A stretch of 64,000 bases of DNA from an uncultured Clostridia bacterium (GTDB taxonomy: Bacteria; Bacillota; Clostridia; Oscillospirales; Ruminococcaceae), in NCBI GenBank assembly GCA_947584375.1, contig CANPWL010000001.1:1-64000 (forward strand). Direction: 5' to 3'. Below are positions 35,893 to 43,881 of this stretch, piece after piece; the stretch's first letter is position 1; each line of letters starts with the position of its first letter. The notes below the pieces were generated by a model. That model saw only the letters and a program-made list of their open reading frames with translations. It was not told where the DNA came from and did no database searches. The position numbers and the translations under genes are program-made.

Positions 35893-37113
35893 ATGGCAGA
35901 AAAAATCAAAATGAAAACGCCTCTCGTCGAAATGGACGGAGACGAAATGACAAGAATACTCTGGAAATGGATAAAGGAGATACTTCTTGAGCCTTATGTT
36001 GACTTAAACTGCGAATACTATGATCTGGGTTTAAAGCACAGAAACGAAACCAACGACAAGGTCACATTCGACAGTGCCGAGGCTACAAAAAAGTATGGAG
36101 TAGCTGTTAAGTGTGCTACTATCACGCCTAATGCGGCAAGAATGCCCGAATACAACTTAAAAGAAATGTGGAAGTCACCTAACGGTACTATCAGGGCTAT
36201 CCTAGACGGAACTGTTTTCAGAACACCTATTATCGTAAAGGGTATTTCTCCATATATACCGACTTGGACAAAGCCTATTACTATTGCCCGTCACGCATAC
36301 GGTGATGTTTACAAGAATACTGAAATGCAGGTAAACAAAGATTCAAAGGCAGAGCTTGTTGTCACAGACAAAAACGGTAACGAGTCAAGAGAGCTTATCT
36401 ATGATTTCTCTGACAGCGACGGTGTTATTCAGGGTATACACAATAAGGACGAAAGCATTGCAGGCTTTGCAAGAGCTTGTCTAAACTACGGTCTCGATTT
36501 AAAGCAGGACGTCTGGTTTGCAACTAAGGACACCATCTCTAAAAAATACGATCACAGGTTCAAAGACATTTTCCAAGAAATATACGATAATGAATACAAA
36601 GAAAGATATGAAGCGGCAGGTATAGAATATTTCTACACCCTTATCGACGACGCAGTTGCAAGAGTAATCCGTTCAAACGGCGGCTACATCTGGGCTTGCA
36701 AAAACTATGACGGTGATGTAATGTCCGATATGGTTTCCACTGCATACGGCTCTCTCGCTATGATGACTTCTGTTCTGGTTTCTCCTGACGGCATTTATGA
36801 GTATGAAGCCGCTCACGGAACCGTTCAAAGACACTACTACAAATACCTAAAGGGAGAGGAAACTTCAACAAACTCAGTTGCTACCATTTTTGCTTGGAGC
36901 GGTGCATTGAGAAAGAGAGGCGAGCTTGACGATACTCCTGATTTAGTTGAATTTGCAAACAAGCTTGAACAAGCAACCATTCAAACTATTGAGGACGGCG
37001 TTATGACAGGCGACCTTTATCTGCTTTCAAGTCTTGAAAACAAGAAAAAGGTTGACTCTGAAACCTTCTTAAATGAAATAGGCAAGCGTTTAGATACACT
37101 TGTAAATGCATAA
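35893..37113 (+). CDS. icd: NADP-dependent isocitrate dehydrogenase, eukaryote-like type
   Basis: This enzyme converts isocitrate to 2-oxoglutarate with NADP. At 406 residues it belongs to the homodimeric class that includes the cytosolic and mitochondrial enzymes of eukaryotes, not the E. coli Icd class. Diagnostic stretches are [57 protein letters not shown] and [12 protein letters not shown]. The ATG has a strong ACGGAGG site. With aconitase it forms the oxidative arm supplying 2-oxoglutarate for glutamate, under probable Rex control. Confidence 0.96.
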   Translation: MAEKIKMKTPLVEMDGDEMTRILWKWIKEILLEPYVDLNCEYYDLGLKHRNETNDKVTFDSAEATKKYGVAVKCATITPNAARMPEYNLKEMWKSPNGTIRAILDGTVFRTPIIVKGISPYIPTWTKPITIARHAYGDVYKNTEMQVNKDSKAELVVTDKNGNESRELIYDFSDSDGVIQGIHNKDESIAGFARACLNYGLDLKQDVWFATKDTISKKYDHRFKDIFQEIYDNEYKERYEAAGIEYFYTLIDDAVARVIRSNGGYIWACKNYDGDVMSDMVSTAYGSLAMMTSVLVSPDGIYEYEAAHGTVQRHYYKYLKGEETSTNSVATIFAWSGALRKRGELDDTPDLVEFANKLEQATIQTIEDGVMTGDLYLLSSLENKKKVDSETFLNEIGKRLDTLVNA

Positions 37114-37155
37114 GTTTTAATATATATTTAATTTATAGTTTAAGGGATGAAGTCA

Positions 37156-37791
37156 GTGTCTAAAAATAATGATATTTCGGCATCAGTCATTAAAAGACTG
37201 CCAAGATATTATTCTTATCTCGAGGATCTGATAGAAGAAAATGTTGAACGTATTTCCTCTAAGGAACTAGCCGCCCGTATGAAAACTACTGCCTCACAGA
37301 TTCGTCAGGATCTAAACTGTTTCGGGGGATTTGGTCAGCAGGGATATGGATATAATATCAAGGCTTTACATGAAGAAATCGGCAGTATTCTTGGTGTTGA
37401 CAAAGAGTACAAAACCATTATGATAGGTGCGGGAAACCTCGGAAAAGCCATTACTTCTCAGATAAGCTTTGAGAAAAAGGGATGCATGCTTACCGCAATA
37501 TTTGATACCAACCCCGAAGTCATTGGACAGACCGTTGCAGACATTAAGGTTTTAGATATAAAAAATCTTGAAAACTACTGCAAGGAAAATCATCCGTCTA
37601 TTGCAGTGCTTTGTCTGCCGAAAGAAAATGCTTTCAGCGTTGCGAAAAAACTTATTGATCTCGGTGTTAAATCATTTTGGAACTTTTCACACTTTGACTT
37701 AAATCTCCATTTTGATAATATCATTGTTGAAAACGTGCATCTTGGGGACAGTCTTTTAACGCTTACATATAAGACTAAAAATCAAATGTAA
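37156..37791 (+). CDS. rex: Redox-sensing repressor Rex
   Basis: This 211-residue repressor is released from DNA by NADH. It has an N-terminal winged helix (about 1-80; VIKRLPRYYSYLEDL, SSKELAARMKTTASQIRQDL, GGFGQQGYGYN) and a Rossmann fold (about 85-205; GAGNLGKAI, FDTNPEVIG). An ATG at 37147 lies directly on the AAGGG site. GTG at 37156 has that site nine bases upstream and gives the usual MSKNN-type start, so it is preferred. It is last gene of the acn-icd operon, whose promoter holds a Rex site, so it probably represses itself. Confidence 0.95.
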   Translation: MSKNNDISASVIKRLPRYYSYLEDLIEENVERISSKELAARMKTTASQIRQDLNCFGGFGQQGYGYNIKALHEEIGSILGVDKEYKTIMIGAGNLGKAITSQISFEKKGCMLTAIFDTNPEVIGQTVADIKVLDIKNLENYCKENHPSIAVLCLPKENAFSVAKKLIDLGVKSFWNFSHFDLNLHFDNIIVENVHLGDSLLTLTYKTKNQM

Positions 37792-37800
37792 TATACAAGA

Positions 37801-37836
37801 AGCGTTCGGAAAAAATTCCGAACGCTTTTATCTTTT
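37801..37836 (+). terminator. Terminator of the acn-icd-rex operon
   Basis: AGCGTTCGGAA pairs with TTCCGAACGCT, loop AAAA, followed by TTTATCTTTTT. Confidence 0.85.
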
Positions 37837-37897
37837 TACAATCCGCCGTATATCAAAATACAAACATTTATCAAAAATATAATAGTCGGCAATACCG

Positions 37898-37967
37898 CTG
37901 GCGGTTCGCCAGTCCAAACGCTTTAATCATATCTAACAGTAATTATCCATTGTCAATTGTCAATTAT
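37898..37967. repeat. Hairpin and short direct repeats between rex and yfbR-like
   Basis: CTGGCG-GTT-CGCCAG (37898-37912) is followed by tandem TTGTCAA words (around 37950-37966). These look like degenerate intergenic repeats; no gene is seen. Confidence 0.35.
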
Positions 37968-37973
37968 CACTTG

Positions 37974-38558
37974 CTAAGTCTGCTTATCAAGAGTAAGTCC
38001 GTAAGATGGCATAAACTCTTCCAAAAATACATCTGCCTCTTTGACATTCATATCTTTTATAATTTTTAAAGTTGCACTCTCTGCATCGCTGAAATCCTTG
38101 TTACCCATCTGCTTTTCTTCAACGCATTTAATGAGTGCGGAAATCTTATCTGCCGCTTTTACAAGCTCCCATAGCTCGCTTTCGGTATCATCTTTACAAA
38201 TCAACGATTTGTACTCCTCTTTGATATCATCGGGAAGATAAGATAAAAGTTGTCTGCCTGCATTTTCCTCTATATCAGCATAAACTGATTTTATATTCTT
38301 GTTATAATACTTGATCGGTGTGGGTAAATCCCCTGTTATTATCTCGGTTGTATCGTGGTACATTGCCAAAAGAGCAACCCTTTCGGGATTTACATTCCCG
38401 CCAAAGCGTTTATTTCTCAAAACCGCCAGAAGATGAGCTATAAACGCAACATCAAGCGAATGCTCGCTTATATTTTCAGTAACAGTATTTCTCATTAGAC
38501 TCCAGCGATTTATATACTTCATCCTTGAAATGATAGCAAAAAACTTACTGCTTTTCAT
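37974..38558 (-). CDS. HD-domain 5'-deoxynucleotidase, YfbR-like
   Basis: This 194-residue metal-dependent HD phosphohydrolase removes phosphate from deoxynucleoside monophosphates in E. coli YfbR. Motifs are ISRMKYINRWSLMRNT, the HD metal ligands in SEHSLDVAFIAHLLA, and the MYHDTTEIITGDLPTPIKY block characteristic of YfbR. The length matches the family. It stands alone on the minus strand behind its own AAAGGA site, separated by terminators from rex and from the decarboxylase genes. Confidence 0.88.
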   Translation of the reverse strand: MKSSKFFAIISRMKYINRWSLMRNTVTENISEHSLDVAFIAHLLAVLRNKRFGGNVNPERVALLAMYHDTTEIITGDLPTPIKYYNKNIKSVYADIEENAGRQLLSYLPDDIKEEYKSLICKDDTESELWELVKAADKISALIKCVEEKQMGNKDFSDAESATLKIIKDMNVKEADVFLEEFMPSYGLTLDKQT

Positions 38559-38575
38559 TTTTCGACTTCCTTTCT

Positions 38576-38607
38576 AAAAAAGCGAAGCAATAGGTGCTTC
38601 GCTTTTT
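38576..38607 (-). terminator. Terminator of the decarboxylase beta gene
   Basis: AGCGAAGCA pairs with TGCTTCGCT around five bases. A-run and T-run on the two sides make it work in either direction; leftward it ends the gene at 38637. Confidence 0.75.
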
Positions 38608-38636
38608 ATTGCAGTTTAATATTATCGTAATTAATA

Positions 38637-39839
38637 TCATATAATGCTCAACAGCACACCTGCCGCAACAGCCGAACCGATAACTCCGGCTACATTAGGT
38701 CCCATTGCGTGCATAAGCAAATAGTTCGTTGGGTTCTCCTGCTGACCTACCTTCTGAGACACTCTCGCCGCCATAGGAACAGCAGATACTCCTGCCGAAC
38801 CGATAAGCGGATTTACCTTGCCCTTTGTGAAGAAACACATCAGCTTTCCGAAAATTACTCCGCAAGCAGTTCCCAAACAGAAAGCGGCAACACCGAGAAG
38901 AATAACTCCCAAAAATTCTTTATTTACTATTTTATCAGCTGTTGTTGTAGCACCAACAGAAATTCCCAAGAAAATTGTGATAATGTTCATAAGCTCATTC
39001 TGAGCTGTTTTTACAAGTCGGTCACAAACTCCGCTTTCTTTCAAAAGATTTCCAAGCATAAGCATACCTACTAAAGGTGCCGCCGAGGGAACAAGAAGCG
39101 AGATAACAATTGTAACTGCTATCGGGAAAATAATCTTTTCAGTCTTTGAAACAGGTCTTAGCTGCCCCATAACGATTGAACGCTCTTTTTTGGTCGTCAA
39201 ACCCTTCATAATAGGAGGCTGAATAATAGGAACAAGAGCCATATAAGTATATGCGGCAAGTGCGATAGTACCCGTATCTATTTTAAAACCGCCCGATGAA
39301 AGCAATTTTGAAGAAACATAAATAGCCGTTGGTCCGTCAGCGCCCCCGATAATCGCAATAGATCCTGCTTCAGCGGCAGAAAAACCTAGCAAGGCAGCAC
39401 CGATAAACGTAAAGAATATTCCGCCCTGTGCAGCTGCTCCGAGCAAAAAGCTCTTTGGATTAGCAATTAAGGGAGCAAAATCGGTCATAGCACCTATTCC
39501 GAGAAATATAAGCGGCGGATAAAGCTGGAGCTTTACACCTAAATAGAGTATATCAAGCAGTCCTCCGTTGTGCAGAACTTTTCCGAAATCTATACCCTCG
39601 CCTGTTATTTTCCAAAGGTCGGGGTGGTACATTTCCGTAAAAGGCAGGTTTGTCAAAAGCATACCAAAAGCAATCGGCAAAAGAAGAAGCGGTTCAAATC
39701 CCTTTGAAATCGCCAAATACATAAAAACAAACGAAATGCCTATCATGATCAGCGATTTCCAGCCGCCGTTATTAATAAACCCGGCAAAGCCGGAGGTCGT
39801 CGCCAAATCTACAAGTGTATCAAGAAATTTATCTATCAT
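38637..39839 (-). CDS. oadB: Sodium-pump decarboxylase beta subunit
   Basis: This is a 400-residue integral membrane protein of the OadB/GcdB/MmdB family, which couples decarboxylation of a carboxybiotin to sodium export. About nine to eleven membrane segments are present. Conserved stretches are FLGIGAMTDFAPLIANP, AIIGGADGPTAIYV with the sodium-site Asp, and SAGVSAVPMAARVSQ near the C-terminus. Which acid is decarboxylated (oxaloacetate, methylmalonyl-CoA or glutaconyl-CoA) cannot be told from this subunit. It follows the gamma subunit by 18 bases. No alpha or biotin-carrier gene is nearby. Confidence 0.93.
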   Translation of the reverse strand: MIDKFLDTLVDLATTSGFAGFINNGGWKSLIMIGISFVFMYLAISKGFEPLLLLPIAFGMLLTNLPFTEMYHPDLWKITGEGIDFGKVLHNGGLLDILYLGVKLQLYPPLIFLGIGAMTDFAPLIANPKSFLLGAAAQGGIFFTFIGAALLGFSAAEAGSIAIIGGADGPTAIYVSSKLLSSGGFKIDTGTIALAAYTYMALVPIIQPPIMKGLTTKKERSIVMGQLRPVSKTEKIIFPIAVTIVISLLVPSAAPLVGMLMLGNLLKESGVCDRLVKTAQNELMNIITIFLGISVGATTTADKIVNKEFLGVILLGVAAFCLGTACGVIFGKLMCFFTKGKVNPLIGSAGVSAVPMAARVSQKVGQQENPTNYLLMHAMGPNVAGVIGSAVAAGVLLSII

Positions 39840-39857
39840 AGTTTGTATATCCTTTCG

Positions 39858-40274
39858 TTAAAATGGACGGGTATTGTCAATAATGCCCGCAGCAGCCCAT
39901 GCTGTTCTCTGAGTCTTAGCAGCCTTGATGCTCTTTAACGAAAGTCTTTTACCGCTATTTTCACTCATCTGAAGAACTGCCGCAGTAATAACCGCTACTA
40001 TTTCCTCTTCAATACCGTCTTCAATATCAGGTACGGTTTTGACAATTTGAGTCTTAGCCGAATCTAAATCAAAACTTTTTTCTTCTATTTTTGATTCTGC
40101 ACGTTTTTCGTCAGATTTTCTTCGTGCTTTTGAAACAAGCCCAAACAAAAATAAAATAATAACCAGTAAAATCAAACAAAGGAACACAACAGTTAATCCT
40201 GTTACAACAACAGACGATACATATTCAAAGTTCATATCAATACCGTCCGCAAACAAGGAACTTAATAAATTCAT
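39858..40274 (-). CDS. Sodium-pump decarboxylase gamma subunit (OadG-like)
   Basis: This 138-residue protein has a single membrane segment (about 20-47), a charged stalk, and a C-terminal block EEEIVAVITAAVLQM...AWAAAGIIDNTRPF typical of OadG-family gamma subunits fused to the EAV/TRPF motif in Clostridia. In Na+ pumps the gamma subunit holds the complex together and binds zinc. The start ATG has AGGGAG upstream. It is first of the two-gene operon with oadB, behind a good promoter. Confidence 0.85.
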   Translation of the reverse strand: MNLLSSLFADGIDMNFEYVSSVVVTGLTVVFLCLILLVIILFLFGLVSKARRKSDEKRAESKIEEKSFDLDSAKTQIVKTVPDIEDGIEEEIVAVITAAVLQMSENSGKRLSLKSIKAAKTQRTAWAAAGIIDNTRPF

Positions 40275-40313
40275 CTTTCAATATCTCCCTGTATATTAAT
40301 ATTATTCCTAATA

Positions 40314-40342
40314 ATTATACCTCAAATTGAGCATATTTTCAA
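40314..40342 (-). promoter_or_regulatory. Promoter of oadG-like/oadB
   Basis: Minus-strand TTGAAA (40337-40342), 17 bases, TATAAT (40314-40319). A short palindrome CTCAA-A-TTGAG (40321-40331) lies between the boxes and could be an operator. Confidence 0.6.
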
Positions 40343-40375
40343 TAGTCTATTATTACTTTTTACACAATCTTTATA

Positions 40376-41119
40376 TTATACATTTTCACTTTTATCGTCA
40401 CACAAACTGGTGGAAGCAATAGTAAAACAATATACGGATTCGGCACCATTATATTTCAAAATTTTAGCACACTCATTAAGCGTACTTCCGGTAGTGATAA
40501 TATCGTCGCAAAGTAAAACTATCTTGCCATCTATCTCACCTATATGTTTTTCTTCAGCTGAAAACAACCCCTTGACTGCCTTTGACCGTTCCAATCGTGT
40601 GAGTTTATGCTGAGCAACATCATTACTAAGCTTTATTAAGAGCTTTGAATTAAAAGGTTTATTAATAGTCTTAGATACCTTTTCAGCTATAACATCAGCC
40701 TGATTATATTCCCTGATCCGCTTTGTTGATTTATGCATAGGCACAGCCGTAACTATATTAATTTTTTCAACATCGATTATGTCTGAGAGCTTTTTATAGA
40801 TGTCATCCTTAAAAACGTCAACAAGATTAACAGCCTTGTCTAACTTTAAATTAATTATTCCCTCTCTTATAACTCCTCTGTAATCCACAATGCTTACACA
40901 GCCGTCATAGAAAATCTCTGTATCGTTGCAGATACAAATTTCCTGCCCGCACTTTTTACAGTGCTTTGTTTTGATAAACGGTATTTCATCAAAGCACTTT
41001 TCACAGCAGCTTTCATTCCACTTGACAACCTTGCCGCAAAACGGACATCTATTTGGAAAGAAAATATCAATAATATATTTTTTCAGATCGTCAAAATTCA
41101 ATTTCTTCTGAAAACTCAT
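40376..41119 (-). CDS. ComF-family phosphoribosyltransferase-like protein
   Basis: This 247-residue protein has an N-terminal zinc finger (CPFCG, CCEKC, CKKCGQEICIC) and a C-terminal type I phosphoribosyltransferase fold with the PRPP loop VLLCDDIITTGSTLNEC. ComF proteins take part in DNA uptake or restart of replication. The start is uncertain: ATG 41131 and ATG 41119 are both in frame and both overlap recD2; the second is chosen for a better GGATGG spacing. It is translationally coupled to recD2. Confidence 0.88.
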   Translation of the reverse strand: MSFQKKLNFDDLKKYIIDIFFPNRCPFCGKVVKWNESCCEKCFDEIPFIKTKHCKKCGQEICICNDTEIFYDGCVSIVDYRGVIREGIINLKLDKAVNLVDVFKDDIYKKLSDIIDVEKINIVTAVPMHKSTKRIREYNQADVIAEKVSKTINKPFNSKLLIKLSNDVAQHKLTRLERSKAVKGLFSAEEKHIGEIDGKIVLLCDDIITTGSTLNECAKILKYNGAESVYCFTIASTSLCDDKSENV

Positions 41120-43340
41120 CGCTGTTACCATCCTGAATAAGCATATTTTTTAAAACAGTATATCTCAATGTCCTTCGATTGTTATCAATCATATTCTCAA
41201 GTTTTTTTGACGAACCTATTATAATTAAAAGCTTTTTTGCCCTTGTCACAGCCGTATAAAGCAGGTTTCTATAATACAGTTTATCAAAGCCCCCGAAAAC
41301 GGTTAGTATAACCGCATCAAATTCGCTTCCCTGACTTTTGTGTACAGTTATCGCATATGCAAGTTCAAGATTTTCAAGCATTGAAACCGTATAATTACAC
41401 ACCCTGCCCTCAAAATCAATGGTAACAAGTCCTGTATATTTATTAGCGGCTGTGATAATACCTATATCTCCGTTAAAAATACCTGCTCCATTTTCCTTGA
41501 CGCCATCGCCTAAATCCTTTGACCATACAATATCATAATTATTCTTTGTTTGCATGACCTTGTCTCCTACGCGATATGTATACTGAAATGTCTTTATCTC
41601 CGATTTTTCCTTAGACGGCGGATTAAGCTCTGCCTGTAACCGTTTGTTAAGCTCTACCGTGCCGGAAGGTCCTTTTCTGGTAGGGGACAAAACCTGAATA
41701 TCGTCAATCGATGAATACCCATAGGCTTTTGGGAGCCTGTCCTTTGCAAGCTCTACCACTAAAGACTGAAGCTCATTATGCTGTAATCTTTGAAAAAAGA
41801 AAAAGTCATTATCCTTTTGGCTTAAGTCAATATGCTCTCCGATTACTATTTTATGCGCATTGACAACTATTGAGCTTTTTCTTGCCTGTCTGAAAATCTC
41901 TTTTAGCGTTACTATCGGCACAACTCCGCTGTCTATAATGTCTTTTAAAACATTCCCAGCTCCGACAGACGGCAGTTGATCGCTGTCACCTACCATAATA
42001 AGCTTACAAGTCATAGGTATAGCCCTTAAAAGAGCTTCGAACAAAAGCGAATCCACCATAGACATTTCATCAATTATCATAACATCACAATCAAGAAGAT
42101 TGTTTTCATTGTGCTTGAACCTCGGTCTTCCGCTGTCTGAAAATGCAACCTCCAGCATTCTGTGAATAGTCTTTGCTTCATAACCGGTCAGGTCTGAAAT
42201 TCTCTTTGCCGCACGTCCTGTCGGAGCGGTTATAAGTACATTCATACCCTGCTGCTCAAACAGAGAAATTATTGCATTAAGCGTTGTTGTCTTTCCTGTT
42301 CCCGGCCCTCCGGTAAGAACTAAAAATCCGCAGGACAATGCCGTGTTTATTGCTTTTTTCTGAAGCTCCTCATATACTATATTATTCTGCTCTTCTGCAA
42401 GAGCAATTATTTCATCATAATTTATCTTACTGTCATAAAGACATTCTTTCATAATACATAAACGTCTTGCGATATAATTCTCAGCAGTGTAGTAATCCTT
42501 GAGAAGTATAAAAGGTCTTTTCTTTTTACTGAACATATAAAGATTCTCATCATTCAGCTCATCTTCTAAAACCTTGTTGAATTTATCCTCTTCAATGTCT
42601 AAAAACTTGCAGGTGATACTTCTAAGCTTGTCCTCTGGAAGGCAAGTATGACCTGCATATGAGTTTTGTATAAGAACATTAGTTATTCCTGCACGTATAC
42701 GGTTTTCATTATCTTTTGGAAGCTCTATGCCAAAAGCCATTTCATCAGCTTTAAAAAAGGGAAGTTCTATCCCTTGAGTACACAAAACATACGGATTGCT
42801 CCTAACCATTTCCTCTGCCGGCTGACCCCACCGTTTCCACGCCTTTGTTCCGTAGCCTGCCGAGATACCGAACTTTGACAGATATCCCATTAAAGAACGA
42901 ACTCCGTTTACATTTTTAAACTCATCTGATATTTTCCTACATATTCTTCGTGTTATGCCCTCGACCTCGCAAAGACGTTCAGGTTCTTTTTCCATTATCT
43001 CAAGAGCCATATCACCGAACTTATCTACGATTTTTCCCGCAGTAACAGGTCCTATTCCCTTAATTGCTCCGCTTGCAAGATACTTTCTTATGGCTAATTC
43101 AGTTGTTGGCATTTTTCTCTCACAAAGAGTAACTTTAAACTGTTCGCCGAATTTATGATGATTTATAAACTCACCTGTAAGAGATAAATCTTCTCCTTCA
43201 TCTACTTCCCCGATTTCCCCTACGACAGTAACAGGATCGCCGTCAACGTCAAGCGTTAAGACGGCAAATCCGTTTTCTTCGTTATTATAAACGACACTAT
43301 CAACAGTGCCTTCTATTTGACAAAGCTCTTTTTCGTACAC
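41091..43340 (-). CDS. recD2: RecD2-type helicase
   Basis: This is a 749-residue SF1B DNA helicase moving 5' to 3', RecB/RecC-independent in Firmicutes, for repair and fork maintenance. An N-terminal OB/helix-hairpin region (TVDSVVYNNEENGFAVL; IKGIGPVTAGKIV) is followed by the motor with Walker A LTGGPGTGKTTT, Walker B MIIDEMSMVD, DSDQLPSVG and the C-terminal AYAITVHKSQGSEFD. The frame is open to a TTG at 43352. GTG at 43340 has GGGG six bases upstream and is preferred; either is possible. Confidence 0.93.
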   Translation of the reverse strand: MYEKELCQIEGTVDSVVYNNEENGFAVLTLDVDGDPVTVVGEIGEVDEGEDLSLTGEFINHHKFGEQFKVTLCERKMPTTELAIRKYLASGAIKGIGPVTAGKIVDKFGDMALEIMEKEPERLCEVEGITRRICRKISDEFKNVNGVRSLMGYLSKFGISAGYGTKAWKRWGQPAEEMVRSNPYVLCTQGIELPFFKADEMAFGIELPKDNENRIRAGITNVLIQNSYAGHTCLPEDKLRSITCKFLDIEEDKFNKVLEDELNDENLYMFSKKKRPFILLKDYYTAENYIARRLCIMKECLYDSKINYDEIIALAEEQNNIVYEELQKKAINTALSCGFLVLTGGPGTGKTTTLNAIISLFEQQGMNVLITAPTGRAAKRISDLTGYEAKTIHRMLEVAFSDSGRPRFKHNENNLLDCDVMIIDEMSMVDSLLFEALLRAIPMTCKLIMVGDSDQLPSVGAGNVLKDIIDSGVVPIVTLKEIFRQARKSSIVVNAHKIVIGEHIDLSQKDNDFFFFQRLQHNELQSLVVELAKDRLPKAYGYSSIDDIQVLSPTRKGPSGTVELNKRLQAELNPPSKEKSEIKTFQYTYRVGDKVMQTKNNYDIVWSKDLGDGVKENGAGIFNGDIGIITAANKYTGLVTIDFEGRVCNYTVSMLENLELAYAITVHKSQGSEFDAVILTVFGGFDKLYYRNLLYTAVTRAKKLLIIIGSSKKLENMIDNNRRTLRYTVLKNMLIQDGNSDEFSEEIEF

Positions 43341-43405
43341 CTTAATCCCCAATCTTCACTATATAATACTATACAGTAAAATTATATACAAATATTCGCA
43401 AAGCT

Positions 43406-43744
43406 CTACACATTTGAATTGATATAATCTTCAAGCTTATTTTGCCTGATTATTTTCATGCCCTCAAGCTCATCGTATAATCCTTTTAATTCTGCCAGAC
43501 AGTTTTCATCAGGTTCTTCCGCAGGATAAATCAAAATCTCGCTTTCATCTGCATCGTTGAATTTATTATCCCAATATACTGCCTTTATCATCTTTGCAAT
43601 ATCAGTCATATTGTTTCTTATAGGAATTACAATAAATTTTCTGTACATAGAACTTTTCCTATCAGAATCCAAAAGCTTTTTCACAACATAAATAAGCAAT
43701 AAAACAAATACAATCAAAAATAATGCAGCAAATAGCTCACTCAT
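43406..43744 (-). CDS. Small N-terminally anchored membrane protein
   Basis: This 112-residue protein is not recognised. One membrane segment (about 3-24; LFAALFLIVFVLLLIYVV) is followed by a basic stretch and a soluble acidic domain (about 35-112; YWDNKFNDADESEILIY). ATG 43744 has AGGTGA five bases upstream; GTG 43753 is also in frame. It lies between pnp and recD2 on the same strand. Function unknown. Confidence 0.65.
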   Translation of the reverse strand: MSELFAALFLIVFVLLLIYVVKKLLDSDRKSSMYRKFIVIPIRNNMTDIAKMIKAVYWDNKFNDADESEILIYPAEEPDENCLAELKGLYDELEGMKIIRQNKLEDYINSNV

Positions 43745-43824
43745 CTTACTCACCTCTGATTCATAATATGAGTCAAAGGAAAATTGTGATACAATAATTA
43801 TACTATATTTAGATACTCTTTTTC

Positions 43825-43872
43825 AAGTGCAAAAGACAAGCACTTACGAAAAACAAATCTCCGCAAGTGCTT
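43825..43872 (-). terminator. Probable terminator of pnp with alternative arms
   Basis: AAGCACTTGCG pairs with CGTAAGTGCTT in the sense direction. A third matching arm (AAGTGC at 43825-43830 on the plus strand) allows a competing hairpin. The T-run is weak. Confidence 0.5.
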
Positions 43873-43881
43873 AAACATCAA

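Noticed and set aside
37945-37968. Phage or plasmid attachment site
   Set aside because: Only short TTGTCAA repeats, no tRNA end or integrase nearby.
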